From: Pseudarthrobacter sp. GA104
GTDB lineage: Bacteria > Actinomycetota > Actinomycetes > Actinomycetales > Micrococcaceae
Assembly: GCF_009741265.1 (NCBI RefSeq)
Contig: NZ_WOWL01000001.1
Coordinates: forward strand, 1,178,001 to 1,242,000
Direction of reading: 5' to 3'
DNA length: 64,000 bases
In this document: in pieces, positions 1 to 9,131 of the stretch
Position numbering within the stretch: the stretch's first letter is position 1
Layout: the number at the start of each line of letters is the position of its first letter
The notes under the pieces: generated by a model
The model's database searches: none
What the model was told of the DNA's origin: nothing
What the model saw: the letters and a program-made list of their open reading frames with translations, nothing else
Translations under genes and position numbers: made by a program

Positions 1-710
1 AGAAGGTGGGCTCGGACATGCCCACCAGCCCGGCGGCCCCGGACATCTTCACGCTGCCGGCATGGTTGGTGAAGACGTACTCGAGCACAATGTCCACCAC
101 GGCGGCGGCCTGGCCATCCAGCTGCGGCCGGAACCATTCGTCCGCGAGGTATCGCCGTTCTTCCTGCGGAGCCCGCGCCAGCACCACAAAGAGGTCCAGC
201 AGGTGGCGCAACCGCACCAGCCCCGTGGCTGGCACCCATCGCTTCTATGGCGGCTGCCGCGTTCTCCGCCGAGGGCCCCAGGAATTCGATCCCCCGCCGG
301 GACTGCTCCAGCAGTGGCTTCACCTCAGCCATCTCCGGGACCAGCGAAGCCGTCTGCTCAACCCATTTGCCGTCGAACTGGATCACGGCATCCCGGTTCT
401 CCAGCACCTCGCCGGGTTCAAGGTCGCTAACCCAGTCGTGCGGCAGCCCCGATCCGACAAGGGACACGTGCCCGGCTTCGAACGTGCCGATATGGTCGCC
501 CACGATGAACTTTCCGGTGCCCTTGCGGATGAGGTGGATCTCGTACTCGGGGTGGTAGTTCCACCGCGCCACCGGGCTGGGGTAGCTGTGTTCCACCCAC
601 CGGACGGAGTGGTTGGGATCGGGCGGGATGATCTCCCGGTTGGCCCGCATTCCGAGCAGCCTCTCGGCCAGCCGGGCCGCAGCTCCGTCGGCTGTGTCCG
701 TGGCAGTCAT
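1..710 (-). pseudogene. AraC-type regulator with N-terminal cupin domain, frameshifted, cut by window edge
   Basis: Read on the minus strand from the ATG at 710, the protein starts MTATDTADGAAARLAERLLG and carries a cupin sensor region (NYHPEYEIHLIRKGTGKFIV, then GDHIGTFEAGHVSLVGSGLP). This is the N-terminal half of AraC/XylS-type sugar regulators. Near 221-230 the coherent reading jumps by one base: before it the frame reads AAAAIEAMGA, after it LVRLRHLLDLFVVLARAP and, at the edge, GLVGMSEPTF, which is the start of the HTH region. One extra base (or two missing) at or near a GGGG run explains this. The rest of the HTH lies outside the window. It is divergent from the polyol importer at 982, so it probably controls that cassette. 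Whether the frameshift is real or an assembly error cannot be decided here. Confidence 0.75.
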
Positions 711-981
711 GTGTTTCTCCGCGCCCATAGTGGTTATGAATTCTGGACAAGATCCAGGGACCTTTCCCCAGAGTAGCGCCTAATGCCGGGACCTGCTGCG
801 GAAAATTAGTATCAGAAATCGGCAACCACGGCGCTAGTTGTGCCCCACGCCACCGGCCTAATCTTGAGGAACATCAGCGGCACATCGGCTTCCCGATCTC
901 ACGCCGCGCCACGGTCAGGCATCCCGACGCAGCAGTCGGATGTGGTGACTGCGCACCCCCTGAAGAACAAAGGAGTCCTCA

Positions 982-2331
982 ATGCGCCCAAAAATGCGCA
1001 CTGCCACGCTGGCTGCCGGTGCCTTGTGCATCGCACTCTCCGCATCGGCCTGCTCCGGTGCCGGCGGCGGCACTGCTGCCGGTGACCAGAACAGCATCAA
1101 TGTCCTGATGGTGAACAATCCCCAGATGGAGGACCTGCAGAAGCTCACTGCAGACAACTTCACCAAGGACACCGGGATCAAGGTCAACTACACGATCCTG
1201 CCGGAGAACGACGTCCGGGCCAAGATCAGCCAGGAGTTCTCCAGCCAGGCCGGCCAGTACGATGTGGCGTCCCTGTCCAACTATGAGATCCCGTTCTACT
1301 CCGCCAACAAGTGGCTGGCCCCGCTGGACAGTGTGGCCAAGGACGCCGAATTCAACCAGGACGACATTCTTCCCGCCTACACGGCGTCCCTGACGGGCAA
1401 GGACGGCAAGCTCTACGGCGAACCCTTCTACGGTGAGTCGTCCTTCCTGATGTACCGCAAGGACATCCTTGAGGCCAAGGGCCTGACGATGCCGGAGAAG
1501 CCCACCTGGGACCAGGTGGCCGAGCTCGCCGCCCAGGCCGACGGCGCCGCGCCGGGAATGAAGGGCATCTGCCTCCGCGGCCAGCCCGGCTGGGGCCAGG
1601 TTTTCGCGCCGCTGACCACCGTGGTGAACACCTTCGGCGGCACCTGGTTCGACAAGGACTGGAACGCCAAAGTCAATGCTCCCGAATGCACCGAGGCCAC
1701 CAAGTTCTACGTGGACCTGGTCAAGAAGCACGGTGAAGCCGGCGCGGCCCAGGCCGGGTTCACCGAGTGCCTGAACAACATGAGCCAGTCCAAGGTGGCC
1801 ATGTGGTACGACGCCACCTCTGCAGCGGGCGCCCTTGAAGCGGAGGGTTCGCCGGTGAAGGGCAAGATCGGCTACGCCCAGGCCCCGGTCAAGAAGACCG
1901 ACTCCTCGGGCTGGTTGTGGACCTGGTCCTGGGGTGTGCAGGCTGCGTCCAAGAAGCAGGACACCGCGGGCAAGTTCATCGCCTGGGCCAGCTCGAAGAA
2001 GTATGAAGAACTGGTCGCCTCGAAGCTGGGATGGGCCAAGGTTCCGTCCGGCAAGCGCATCTCCACCTATGAGAACGCCGAGTTCCAGAAGGCCGCACCG
2101 TTCTTCAAGGCCGAACGCTCCGCCATTGAGAACGCCGACCCGAAGAACCCGGGTGTGCAGGAACGTCCGGTGGTTGGCATCCAGTTCGTCGGCATCCCCG
2201 AGTTCGCCGACCTTGGCACCACAGTCTCCCAGGGCGTCAGCTCGGCGATAGCCGGACAGGGCACCGTGGAGGACGCACTGGCCAAGGGCCAGGACGCCGC
2301 CCAGAAAATCGGCGACAAGTACAAGAAGTAA
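982..2331 (+). CDS. ABC polyol/sugar substrate-binding lipoprotein
   Basis: Extracellular solute-binding protein of family 1, 449 residues, anchored as a lipoprotein: basic start, hydrophobic stretch, then a lipobox-like ASAC with Cys24. The mature part has typical family-1 features (DVASLSNYEIPFY, GEPFYGESSFLMYRKD, SGWLWTWSWGVQAASKK). Such proteins capture a sugar alcohol or sugar outside the membrane and hand it to the permeases encoded next. The ATG at 982 is preceded by AAAGGAG at 969-975. The neighbouring polyol dehydrogenase, mannitol dehydrogenase and sugar kinase suggest sorbitol, mannitol or arabitol as ligand (SmoE-like); the exact ligand is inferred from context only. Confidence 0.9.
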   Translation: MRPKMRTATLAAGALCIALSASACSGAGGGTAAGDQNSINVLMVNNPQMEDLQKLTADNFTKDTGIKVNYTILPENDVRAKISQEFSSQAGQYDVASLSNYEIPFYSANKWLAPLDSVAKDAEFNQDDILPAYTASLTGKDGKLYGEPFYGESSFLMYRKDILEAKGLTMPEKPTWDQVAELAAQADGAAPGMKGICLRGQPGWGQVFAPLTTVVNTFGGTWFDKDWNAKVNAPECTEATKFYVDLVKKHGEAGAAQAGFTECLNNMSQSKVAMWYDATSAAGALEAEGSPVKGKIGYAQAPVKKTDSSGWLWTWSWGVQAASKKQDTAGKFIAWASSKKYEELVASKLGWAKVPSGKRISTYENAEFQKAAPFFKAERSAIENADPKNPGVQERPVVGIQFVGIPEFADLGTTVSQGVSSAIAGQGTVEDALAKGQDAAQKIGDKYKK

Positions 2332-2344
2332 CCACCCACCAATC

Positions 2345-2381
2345 GGTTCTGTGGCCCGCCCTGCGGGCGGGCCACAGAACC
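2345..2381 (+). promoter_or_regulatory. Intercistronic hairpin between binding protein and permease genes
   Basis: Perfect 16-bp inverted repeat: arm GGTTCTGTGGCCCGCC at 2345-2360, loop CTGCG, matching arm at 2366-2381. It begins 13 bases after the binding-protein stop and ends 10 bases before the permease start, with no T run. In binding-protein operons such hairpins are known to protect the upstream message or partly terminate transcription, so that more binding protein than permease is made. That role is inferred from position. Confidence 0.75.
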
Positions 2382-2391
2382 GCAGGAGAAC

Positions 2392-3363
2392 ATGATGACT
2401 TCCGCAACAGCGCGCGTCGCCCGTTCAGGGCACAGCGCCCCCAAACCTTCCAAAGACGCCAGGGCCCGTGAACGCGCCACGGCGTGGGCACGGCGCGCGC
2501 CGCTGCTGCCGGCCCTGGTCTTCCTCATTATCGTCACGCAGCTTCCCTTTGCTGCCACCCTGATCATTTCCTTCCTGAACTGGAACAGCCTCCGCCCGGA
2601 CCAGACGGGATTCGCGGGTTTCAGCAACTACGTGGAGGTCCTCACCAACGCGGACCTGCGCCAGGCCATCTTCACAACCATCGTCCTCACCGTCTCGGTG
2701 GTCCTGGCCAGCCTGGTCATCGGTCTGGTCCTGGCCCTGCTCCTGGACAAGAAGTTCATTGGCCGCGGGCTGGCCCGCACCCTGCTGATCGCACCGTTCC
2801 TGGTGGTTCCCGTAGCTGCTGCCCTCGTCTGGAAGCACGCCCTGCTGAACCCGACGTACGGCCTGATCAACGGCATCCTGACCTGGGTCTGGTCGCTTTT
2901 CGGCAGCAGCACCCCGCCGCAGCCGGACCTCCTCTCGCAGGCACCCCTGACCGCCGTCATCCTCTCGCTGGTGTGGCAGTGGACGCCGTTCATGATGCTC
3001 ATCCTGCTCGCCGGGCTGCAGTCCCGGCCCATGGACACCGTGGAAGCGGCGCAGATGGACGGGGCCAGCCCCTGGGAAATCTTCCGCCACCTGACCCTGC
3101 CGCACCTGCGCCAGTACCTGGAACTGGGCGGCCTGCTCGGCGCCATCTACATCGTGCAGAACTTCGACGCCGTCTTCACGCTCACCTCGGGCGGCCTGGG
3201 CACGGCCAACCTGCCGTACTCCATCTACCAGACCTTCTACTTCGCCAATGAATACGGTCTGGCCTCAGCAACAGGCGTCGTGGTGGTCATCGGCACCATC
3301 ATCGTGGCCACCTTCGCCCTCCGCACCGTCTTTTCACTCTTCAAGAAGGAGGCAGCACGATGA
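2392..3363 (+). CDS. ABC sugar/polyol permease, MalF/SmoF type
   Basis: Integral membrane permease of the binding-protein-dependent family, 323 residues with about six membrane segments after a roughly 30-residue basic cytoplasmic N-terminus. The EAA loop that contacts the ATPase reads EAAQMDGASPWEIFRHLTLP. It pairs with the permease at 3360 to form the channel. The start ATGATG at 2392 follows GCAGGAG. It lies downstream of the intercistronic hairpin, so its dosage may be lower than that of the binding protein. No ATPase gene is present in the cassette. Confidence 0.92.
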   Translation: MMTSATARVARSGHSAPKPSKDARARERATAWARRAPLLPALVFLIIVTQLPFAATLIISFLNWNSLRPDQTGFAGFSNYVEVLTNADLRQAIFTTIVLTVSVVLASLVIGLVLALLLDKKFIGRGLARTLLIAPFLVVPVAAALVWKHALLNPTYGLINGILTWVWSLFGSSTPPQPDLLSQAPLTAVILSLVWQWTPFMMLILLAGLQSRPMDTVEAAQMDGASPWEIFRHLTLPHLRQYLELGGLLGAIYIVQNFDAVFTLTSGGLGTANLPYSIYQTFYFANEYGLASATGVVVVIGTIIVATFALRTVFSLFKKEAAR

Positions 3364-4310
3364 GCACCCTCACTCCTGCCGAACCCCGCAAGCCGGGCCT
3401 CGCCCGTTCAACACCGCCCACCGCCCCGAACACCGGGTCCGGCCGCCGCGGATTCGGAAGATCCAGCCGGGGCAAGTCCCGGATGGATCCCACGCGCAAC
3501 AACACCGCCGCCGGCATCGCCGCCTGGCTGCTGGCCCTGCTGTTCGTGGCCCCGGTCCTCTGGATGATCCTGACCTCCTTCCACTCCGAAACGGATGCCG
3601 CCACCAACCCGCCGTCCCTCGGCGCACCCCTGACCCTCGATGCCTACGCGGAATTCTTCGGCGCCAGCTCCGGGGTCAGCCCCTGGCCGCCGCTGATCAA
3701 CTCGGCCACCGCGTCCGTCCTGTCCACCGTCCTGGTGCTGGTCCTGGCCATCCCGGCCGCGTACGCCCTCTCGATCAGGCCGATCAAGAAGTGGACGGAC
3801 GTGATGTTCTTCTTCCTTTCCACCAAGATGCTGCCCATCGTCGCCGCGGTCCTGCCGCTGTTCCTGTTCGCCAAAACCATCGGCGGGCTGGACAACATCT
3901 GGTTCCTGGTCCTGATGTACACGTCCATGAACCTGCCCATCGCTGTCTGGATGATGCGGTCCTTCCTCGCCGAAGTCCCGGTGGAAATGCTCGAGGCCTC
4001 CCAGATCGACGGAGCCGGCCTGCTCCTGACCCTCCGCGCCGTCGTCGCCCCGGTCGCGATGCCGGGGATCGCCGCCACCGCCCTGATCTGCTTCATCTTC
4101 AGCTGGAACGAACTGCTCCTCGCCCGGGTCCTCACCGGCGTCATGGCCGGAACAGCCCCGGTCTTCCTCACCGGCTTCGTCTCCAGCCAGGGCCTCTTCC
4201 TCGCCAAGGTGTGCGCGGCCGCCGTCGTCATCTCCCTGCCCGTGCTCTTCGCCGGGTTCGCCGCCCAGGACAAGCTCGTCCAGGGACTCTCCCTCGGCGC
4301 CGTGAAATAG
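3360..4310 (+). CDS. ABC sugar/polyol permease, MalG/SmoG type
   Basis: Second permease half, 316 residues, with about six membrane segments and an EAA loop reading EMLEASQIDGAGLLLTLRAV followed by PGIAATALICFIFSWNELL. The first 45 residues are basic and proline-rich and probably cytoplasmic. The start codon overlaps the stop of the previous gene (ATGA at 3360-3363), which indicates translational coupling. It should work with the permease at 2392 and the lipoprotein at 982; the ATPase must come from elsewhere, probably a shared MsmK-like protein. Confidence 0.92.
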   Translation: MSTLTPAEPRKPGLARSTPPTAPNTGSGRRGFGRSSRGKSRMDPTRNNTAAGIAAWLLALLFVAPVLWMILTSFHSETDAATNPPSLGAPLTLDAYAEFFGASSGVSPWPPLINSATASVLSTVLVLVLAIPAAYALSIRPIKKWTDVMFFFLSTKMLPIVAAVLPLFLFAKTIGGLDNIWFLVLMYTSMNLPIAVWMMRSFLAEVPVEMLEASQIDGAGLLLTLRAVVAPVAMPGIAATALICFIFSWNELLLARVLTGVMAGTAPVFLTGFVSSQGLFLAKVCAAAVVISLPVLFAGFAAQDKLVQGLSLGAVK

Positions 4311-4359
4311 CAGGCCGTGAGATAAACCAGCCCGCCCAACACTCAGAAGGATCACTCCG

Positions 4360-5418
4360 ATGACCACAACAACCACCCAGTCCCCGGCCACCGGCTCCGG
4401 CCTGCCGGCCACCATGCGCGCGTCCCTCCTCAAGCGCCAGGGCGAGATGGCCATGGAAACCCTGCCCCTCCCGCAGCTCGACGCCGACCAGGTCCTGGTC
4501 CAGGTCGCCGCCGTCGGCGTCTGCGGCAGCGACGTCCACTACTACGAGCACGGCCGGATCGGCCCCTACGTGGTGGACCACCCGCTCATCCTCGGCCACG
4601 AACTCTCCGGCCGGATCGCCGCCGTCGGATCCGCCGTTGACCCCGCCCGCATCGGCAAGCGCGTCGCCGTCGAGCCCCAGCGCCCCTGCCGCACGTGCAA
4701 GCAGTGCAAGGCCGGCCGCTACAACCTCTGCCCGGACATCGAGTTCTACGCCACCCCGCCCGTTGACGGCGCCTTCGCCGAATACGTCACCATCCAGTCC
4801 GACTTCGCCTACGACATCCCGGACAGCGTCAGCGACGAGGCTGCCGCCCTCATCGAGCCGCTCTCCGTAGGGCTCTGGGCCTGCGAACGCGCACAAATCA
4901 AGCCCGGCAGCAGGGTCCTGATCGCCGGCACCGGGCCCATCGGCATCATCGCCGCCCAGGCCGCCCGCGCGTACGGCGCCACCGAGATCTACATCTCCGA
5001 CATCGCCGAGGACCGGCTCGCCTTCGCCCTCGAACACGGCGCCACCCACGCGCTCAACGCAAAGACGGACAGCGTGGAAGGGCTCGACGTCGACGCGTTC
5101 ATTGACGCGTCCGGCGCACCGCAGGCGGTCCGCGCCGGGATCAAGGCCGTGGCCCCTGCAGGCAGAGTCATCCTGGTGGGACTGGGCGCGGACGACGTCG
5201 AACTCCCCGTCTCCTACATCCAGAACCGCGAGATCTGGCTCTCCGGCGTGTTCCGCTACACCAACACCTGGCCGCTGGCCATCCAGCTGATCGCGGACGG
5301 CAAGGTGGACCTGGACATCCTGGTCACCGGCAGGTTTCCACTCGCGGACTCCGAGAACGCGCTCAGGGCGGGCAAGCAGCCCGGCCAGCTCAAAGCCGTT
5401 GTCTACCCGGGCCGCTGA
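4360..5418 (+). CDS. Zinc-dependent polyol (sorbitol/xylitol-type) dehydrogenase
   Basis: Medium-chain zinc dehydrogenase, 352 residues, that should oxidise a sugar alcohol (sorbitol to fructose, or xylitol to xylulose) with NAD. Seen in the sequence: the catalytic-zinc motif GVCGSDVHYYEHG followed by the GHELSG helix; the structural-zinc cysteines in RPCRTCKQCKAGRYNLC; and the Rossmann fingerprint in VLIAGTGPIGIIAAQAARAY. The length is normal for sorbitol dehydrogenases. It follows the permease gene by 49 bases, with AGAAGGA at 4346-4352, and is followed after 2 bases by a kinase gene, so all belong to one operon. The exact polyol cannot be read from sequence. Confidence 0.9.
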   Translation: MTTTTTQSPATGSGLPATMRASLLKRQGEMAMETLPLPQLDADQVLVQVAAVGVCGSDVHYYEHGRIGPYVVDHPLILGHELSGRIAAVGSAVDPARIGKRVAVEPQRPCRTCKQCKAGRYNLCPDIEFYATPPVDGAFAEYVTIQSDFAYDIPDSVSDEAAALIEPLSVGLWACERAQIKPGSRVLIAGTGPIGIIAAQAARAYGATEIYISDIAEDRLAFALEHGATHALNAKTDSVEGLDVDAFIDASGAPQAVRAGIKAVAPAGRVILVGLGADDVELPVSYIQNREIWLSGVFRYTNTWPLAIQLIADGKVDLDILVTGRFPLADSENALRAGKQPGQLKAVVYPGR

Positions 5419-5420
5419 CC

Positions 5421-6395
5421 ATGATCACCGTCATCGGCGAGTCGCTCGTTGACATCATTGAGGCCCCCGGCCGGGGCTCCGCGCAGCAGGTGCACCCGGG
5501 CGGGAGCCCGCTCAACGTCGCGGTAGGGTGCGCGCGGCTGGGCCTGGGGACCAGGCTGGTCACGCACTATGGCGACGACGCGCACGGGAAGCTGATCGCT
5601 GACCACCTGCGCACCAACAATGTTGAACCGATCGTGGGAGGTTCCCTGCCGACGTCGTCCGCGCTGGCGTCCCTGGACGCTACCGGCGCAGCCGAGTACA
5701 CGTTCAACATCAGCTGGGACGTCAACGGGGCCTCCATCCCGGCCCTTGCCGCGGTGCAGGGTTCGCTGCATGTCCACACCGGATCCATCGCCACGGTCCT
5801 GGCACCCGGCAACAAGGCCGTCCGGGGCCTGGCCGAAGCGGCACGCCCGCACGCGACGGTGAGTTTCGATCCCAACTGCCGGCCGGCCATCAGCGGGAAT
5901 GTTGAAGCCGCACGCCGTGAAGCCGAGGACTTTGTGGCCGCCAGTGACATCGTCAAAGCCAGCGACGAGGACCTGCGCTGGCTCTACCCCGGCAGGACCT
6001 TGGACGAGTCCCTTGCCGCGTGGCTGGCGCTGGGACCGGCACTGGTTACGCTGACGCGCGGCGCGGACGGACCGGTGGTCCTGACCCGGCAGGGGCGCGT
6101 GGAGATGCCCGGCGAAACGGTCGCCGTGGCGGACACCGTGGGGGCGGGCGACTCCTTCATGGCCGCCCTGATCGCCGGCCTGGCGCAACGGGACGCGCTC
6201 GGTGCCGCCAACAGGCCGCGCCTGCGGAGCCTCTCCCCCGAAGACCTGGATGCCCTGGCGGCCTACGCGAACAGGGCCGCCGCCATCACGTGTTCCCGGC
6301 CGGGGGCCAACCCGCCCACGTCAGCCGAGCTGGGTTCCCTGTCCGGAAAGCCGGCCGGAACACCGCCCGGCCTGCCCGCCCCTGCGGAAGGCTAG
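5421..6395 (+). CDS. PfkB-family carbohydrate kinase, probably fructokinase
   Basis: Ribokinase/PfkB-family ATP-dependent sugar kinase, 324 residues. It starts MITVIGESLVDIIEAPGRGS and has the substrate-site region GGSPLNVAVGCARLGLGTRL. Near the C-terminus ADTVGAGDSFMAAL holds the catalytic Asp and anion hole (GAGD). In a polyol operon it would phosphorylate the ketose made by the neighbouring dehydrogenases, most simply fructose to fructose 6-phosphate. The ATG sits 2 bases after the dehydrogenase stop, so coupling is likely. The last 20 residues are proline- and glycine-rich. Confidence 0.88.
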   Translation: MITVIGESLVDIIEAPGRGSAQQVHPGGSPLNVAVGCARLGLGTRLVTHYGDDAHGKLIADHLRTNNVEPIVGGSLPTSSALASLDATGAAEYTFNISWDVNGASIPALAAVQGSLHVHTGSIATVLAPGNKAVRGLAEAARPHATVSFDPNCRPAISGNVEAARREAEDFVAASDIVKASDEDLRWLYPGRTLDESLAAWLALGPALVTLTRGADGPVVLTRQGRVEMPGETVAVADTVGAGDSFMAALIAGLAQRDALGAANRPRLRSLSPEDLDALAAYANRAAAITCSRPGANPPTSAELGSLSGKPAGTPPGLPAPAEG

Positions 6396-6399
6396 CCCC

Positions 6400-7877
6400 A
6401 TGACTGCACTTCAAACCCGGACCCTTGCCGGACTGCCTGCATCCCTGGCCGTCCCCGCCTACGACCGGGCCTCTCTGACGGCGGGAATCGTCCACTTCGG
6501 CGTGGGCGGCTTCCACCGCGCCCACCAGGCCATGTACCCCTGGACCGGCTGATGAACGAGGGCAAGGCCCTCGACTGGGCCATCTGCGGCGTGGGGGTCC
6601 TGCCCGGTGATGCCCGCATGAAACAGGTCATGGACAGCCAGGACTGCCTCTACACCCTGGTGGTCAAGAACCCGGACGGAACCCGGGAAGGGCGGGTCAT
6701 CGGCTCGATCATCGAGTACCTGTTCGCCCCTGACGATCCCGAGTCCGTCCTCGAGAAGATGGCGTCCGGCGCCGTCCGGATCGTTTCACTCACAGTCACC
6801 GAGGGCGGGTACAACTTCCACCACGTCACCGGCGAGTTCGACGCCGGCAACCCCGACGTGGTCCACGACCTCCAGCCGGGGGCAGCACCCCGGACGACCT
6901 TCGGCCTCATCACCGAAGCCCTGGCCCGCCGTCGTGCCCGCGGCCTGGTCCCCTTCACGGTGATGTCCTGCGACAACATCCAGGGCAACGGCGACGTGGC
7001 GCGGAAGATGTTCACTGCCTTCGCCGTGCTCAAGGACCCGGACCTCGGCGCCTGGATCACCGCGAACGTTCCCTTCCCCAACAGCATGGTGGACCGGATC
7101 ACGCCCGTCACCGCCGACGCTGACCGCGCCGCCGTTTCGGCGGAGTTCGGCATCGAGGATGCGTGGCCCGTGGTGTGCGAGCCGTTTGAGCAGTGGGTCC
7201 TCGAGGACACGTTCAGCCTTGGACGTCCCCCGCTTGAGGACGCCGGGGTCCAGCTCGTGGCGGATGTTGAACCGTACGAACTGATGAAACTCCGCCTCCT
7301 CAACGCCAGCCACCAGGGCATGTGCTACTTCGGCCACCTGGCCGGCTACCGCTACGCCCACGAAGCTGCCCAGGACCCGCTGTTCGCAAAGTTCCTGCTC
7401 GACTACATGGACAAGGAGGCCACCCCCACCCTGGAGCCGGTGCCCGGCGTGGACCTCGCCCACTACAAACACACCCTCATCGAACGCTTCACCAACGAAC
7501 ACGTCCGGGACACCCTTGCCCGCCTCTGTGCGGAAAGCTCGGACCGGATCCCCAAATGGCTGCTGCCGGTCATCCGCATCAACCTTGATCGGGGCGGGGA
7601 AATCCGCCGGTCCGCCGCCATCGTTGCCAGCTGGGCCCGCTATGCCGAAGGCGCCGACGAGCAGGGCAACCCGATTGACGTCGTCGACCGCCTCAGGGAC
7701 AAGCTGATGGCCTCAGCCGCCCGGCAGCGGCAGGAACCGCTGGCCTTCATCTCGGACCGGGAGGTCTTTGGCGACCTGGCCGGCAACCAGGAATTCATCG
7801 CCGCGTATACCCGGGCGCTGACAAGCCTCCACAACGCCGGTTCACGGGCCACACTTGAAGCATTGGCAGGCCAGTAG
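6400..7877 (+). pseudogene. Mannitol 2-dehydrogenase family oxidoreductase, frameshifted
   Basis: Long-chain mannitol/fructuronate dehydrogenase family: NAD-dependent oxidation of mannitol to fructose, or of arabitol to xylulose. The ATG at 6400 opens MTALQTRTLAGLPASLAVPA and the nucleotide-binding GVGGFHRAHQAMY. The frame then hits a stop at 6550-6552. The true continuation, LDRLMNEGKALDWAICGVGV, is in another frame and runs to 7877. At 6537-6540 the sequence reads TAC-CCC-TGG where the family needs TAC-CTG-GAC, so two extra C (or one missing base) in a C run breaks the gene. The downstream part is intact, including KLRLLNASHQGMCYFGHL. Either a sequencing artefact or loss of function; the internal ATG at 6552 would lack the NAD-binding start. 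Confidence 0.85.
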
Positions 7878-7947
7878 GGCAGGGGGCAAGCCTCGGTGGA
7901 CCTGTTATGCCGTCATCGAACTTCCTGAACGCGGCGGCCGGGGACGG

Positions 7948-8541
7948 TCAGCCCGCAGCGTCCACCGGCTCCTGAACGTCCTGTACAACCTCATTCCGCC
8001 GCAGGAACCACGGCTTGAACGGCGGATCGAAGCGGGCAAACCGCGGCGGCCCCACCGGCGTCAGGCCGGCAAGGGTCAGTGCCGCCTGCAGGCCGCTGTT
8101 GCGCCGTTCGAACGCGGCGGCTGACCCGCTGCCGGAGAAGCGCAGCACTGCGGCAAGGGAACCGGGCACGGCCCGCACCGTCACGGCGGGGTCGGCGGGA
8201 ACGGGCGCGGTTTCAGCTGTCACGCCGGCAGGAAGCACAAAAGCCACCACATACTCGGCAGGTCCGCCCTTTCCCGCCAGGGAACCGGACTGAAGCACCG
8301 GGGCGGTCATAGCCAGCTTCTGCGGCGATCCGGGCTCCTGGATAACCGGGGCGGTCATGGCCAGCTTCCCGCGGGTTGAATTGCTCCCGCTGATGTAGTT
8401 GAACAAGCGCCGGAAGGCCATGTTTCCGGCACGGTCAAAGGTGGCGGCCACCTTGGTTTCGGCCACGACGTACCCGGGGTAGCGGCGCAGTTCGAAGTGC
8501 GGATAGCGCCGGACCAGCTCGTAGGGCTGCTGTTCTGTCAT
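7948..8541 (-). CDS. SOUL family haem-binding protein
   Basis: Small SOUL/HEBP-family protein, 197 residues from the ATG at 8541 (MTEQQPYELVRRYPHFELRR). The family hallmark is a repeated phrase: KLAMTAPVIQEPGSPQ followed by KLAMTAPVLQSGS. SOUL proteins bind haem or tetrapyrroles; their bacterial role is poorly defined. An upstream in-frame start at 8646 would add 35 residues with no family similarity and would run into the MarR operator, so the shorter form is preferred. It is divergent from the MarR gene at 8676 and may share its promoter region. Confidence 0.8.
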   Translation of the reverse strand: MTEQQPYELVRRYPHFELRRYPGYVVAETKVAATFDRAGNMAFRRLFNYISGSNSTRGKLAMTAPVIQEPGSPQKLAMTAPVLQSGSLAGKGGPAEYVVAFVLPAGVTAETAPVPADPAVTVRAVPGSLAAVLRFSGSGSAAAFERRNSGLQAALTLAGLTPVGPPRFARFDPPFKPWFLRRNEVVQDVQEPVDAAG

Positions 8542-8626
8542 GGTCCACCAGAGCCTACGCCAGCCCTGGCGGAAGCCGCCATACCCGGCGACGGCTTGCC
8601 GCCTCTTCCAAATCGGAGCATACTTA

Positions 8627-8652
8627 TTAGCAGAACTAATTAGCATTGCTAA
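8627..8652. promoter_or_regulatory. MarR-type operator in a divergent promoter region
   Basis: A perfect 13-base inverted repeat, TTAGCA-T-TGCTAA, lies at 8640-8652, just ahead of the ribosome-binding site of the MarR gene. An extra TTAGCA half-site lies at 8627-8632 (13-base period). The surrounding 30 bases are far more A/T-rich than the neighbourhood. MarR proteins bind such short palindromes and usually repress their own operon, so autoregulation of the MarR/exporter pair is inferred. Confidence 0.7.
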
Positions 8653-8675
8653 GCATTTTGGGGAGGCTCACGGAC

Positions 8676-9131
8676 GTGACCACAGCCAAGAACGAGAGCA
8701 TTACCGGGGAGACCGGCCCGGACACCCTGGCCATTGACCTCCGGACCGCCGTGATGCGCACCTCGCGGCGGCTCCGCGTCGAGGCAACCGGCGACGTCAT
8801 CACGCCGGGCCAGTACACGGTGCTGGCATTACTCAACGGCAGCGGACCCAGCACCCTCCGCGAACTGGCCACCAGCGAGCACGTGCAGGCCCCGTCCATG
8901 ACCCGGATCGTCAACGCCCTCGCCGAACTGGGCTTCGTCTCCAGGGCGGCAAACCCCGACGACGGCCGCCAGGTCCACATCGACATCACCGACGCCGGCC
9001 GGGCCGTCCTTGAAGAGGCCCGGAACCAGCGGACCGCGTGGCTCGCGCAACGCGTGGCCGGGCTGAGCGAGGAAGACCGGCTGGTCCTGGGCCGGGCCGC
9101 ACGCATCATGCAGGAGATGAGCGGCAGATGA
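8676..9131 (+). CDS. MarR-family transcriptional regulator
   Basis: Winged-helix regulator of the MarR family, 151 residues from GTG 8676, which is preceded by GGGGAGG at 8660-8666. An upstream TTG at 8646 would start inside the operator and is less likely. The DNA-binding core reads TLRELATSEHVQAPSMTRIV followed by the wing RAANPDDGRQVHIDITDAG. The stop overlaps the start of the exporter gene at 9128 (ATGA). MarR proteins release DNA on binding small phenolic or toxic compounds, so this one probably derepresses the exporter. Confidence 0.9.
   Translation: MTTAKNESITGETGPDTLAIDLRTAVMRTSRRLRVEATGDVITPGQYTVLALLNGSGPSTLRELATSEHVQAPSMTRIVNALAELGFVSRAANPDDGRQVHIDITDAGRAVLEEARNQRTAWLAQRVAGLSEEDRLVLGRAARIMQEMSGR

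Noticed and set aside
9038..9127. Extended start for the MFS exporter
   Set aside because: The extra 30 residues lie inside the MarR gene in another frame and have no family similarity. The ATGA overlap start at 9128 fits the family.
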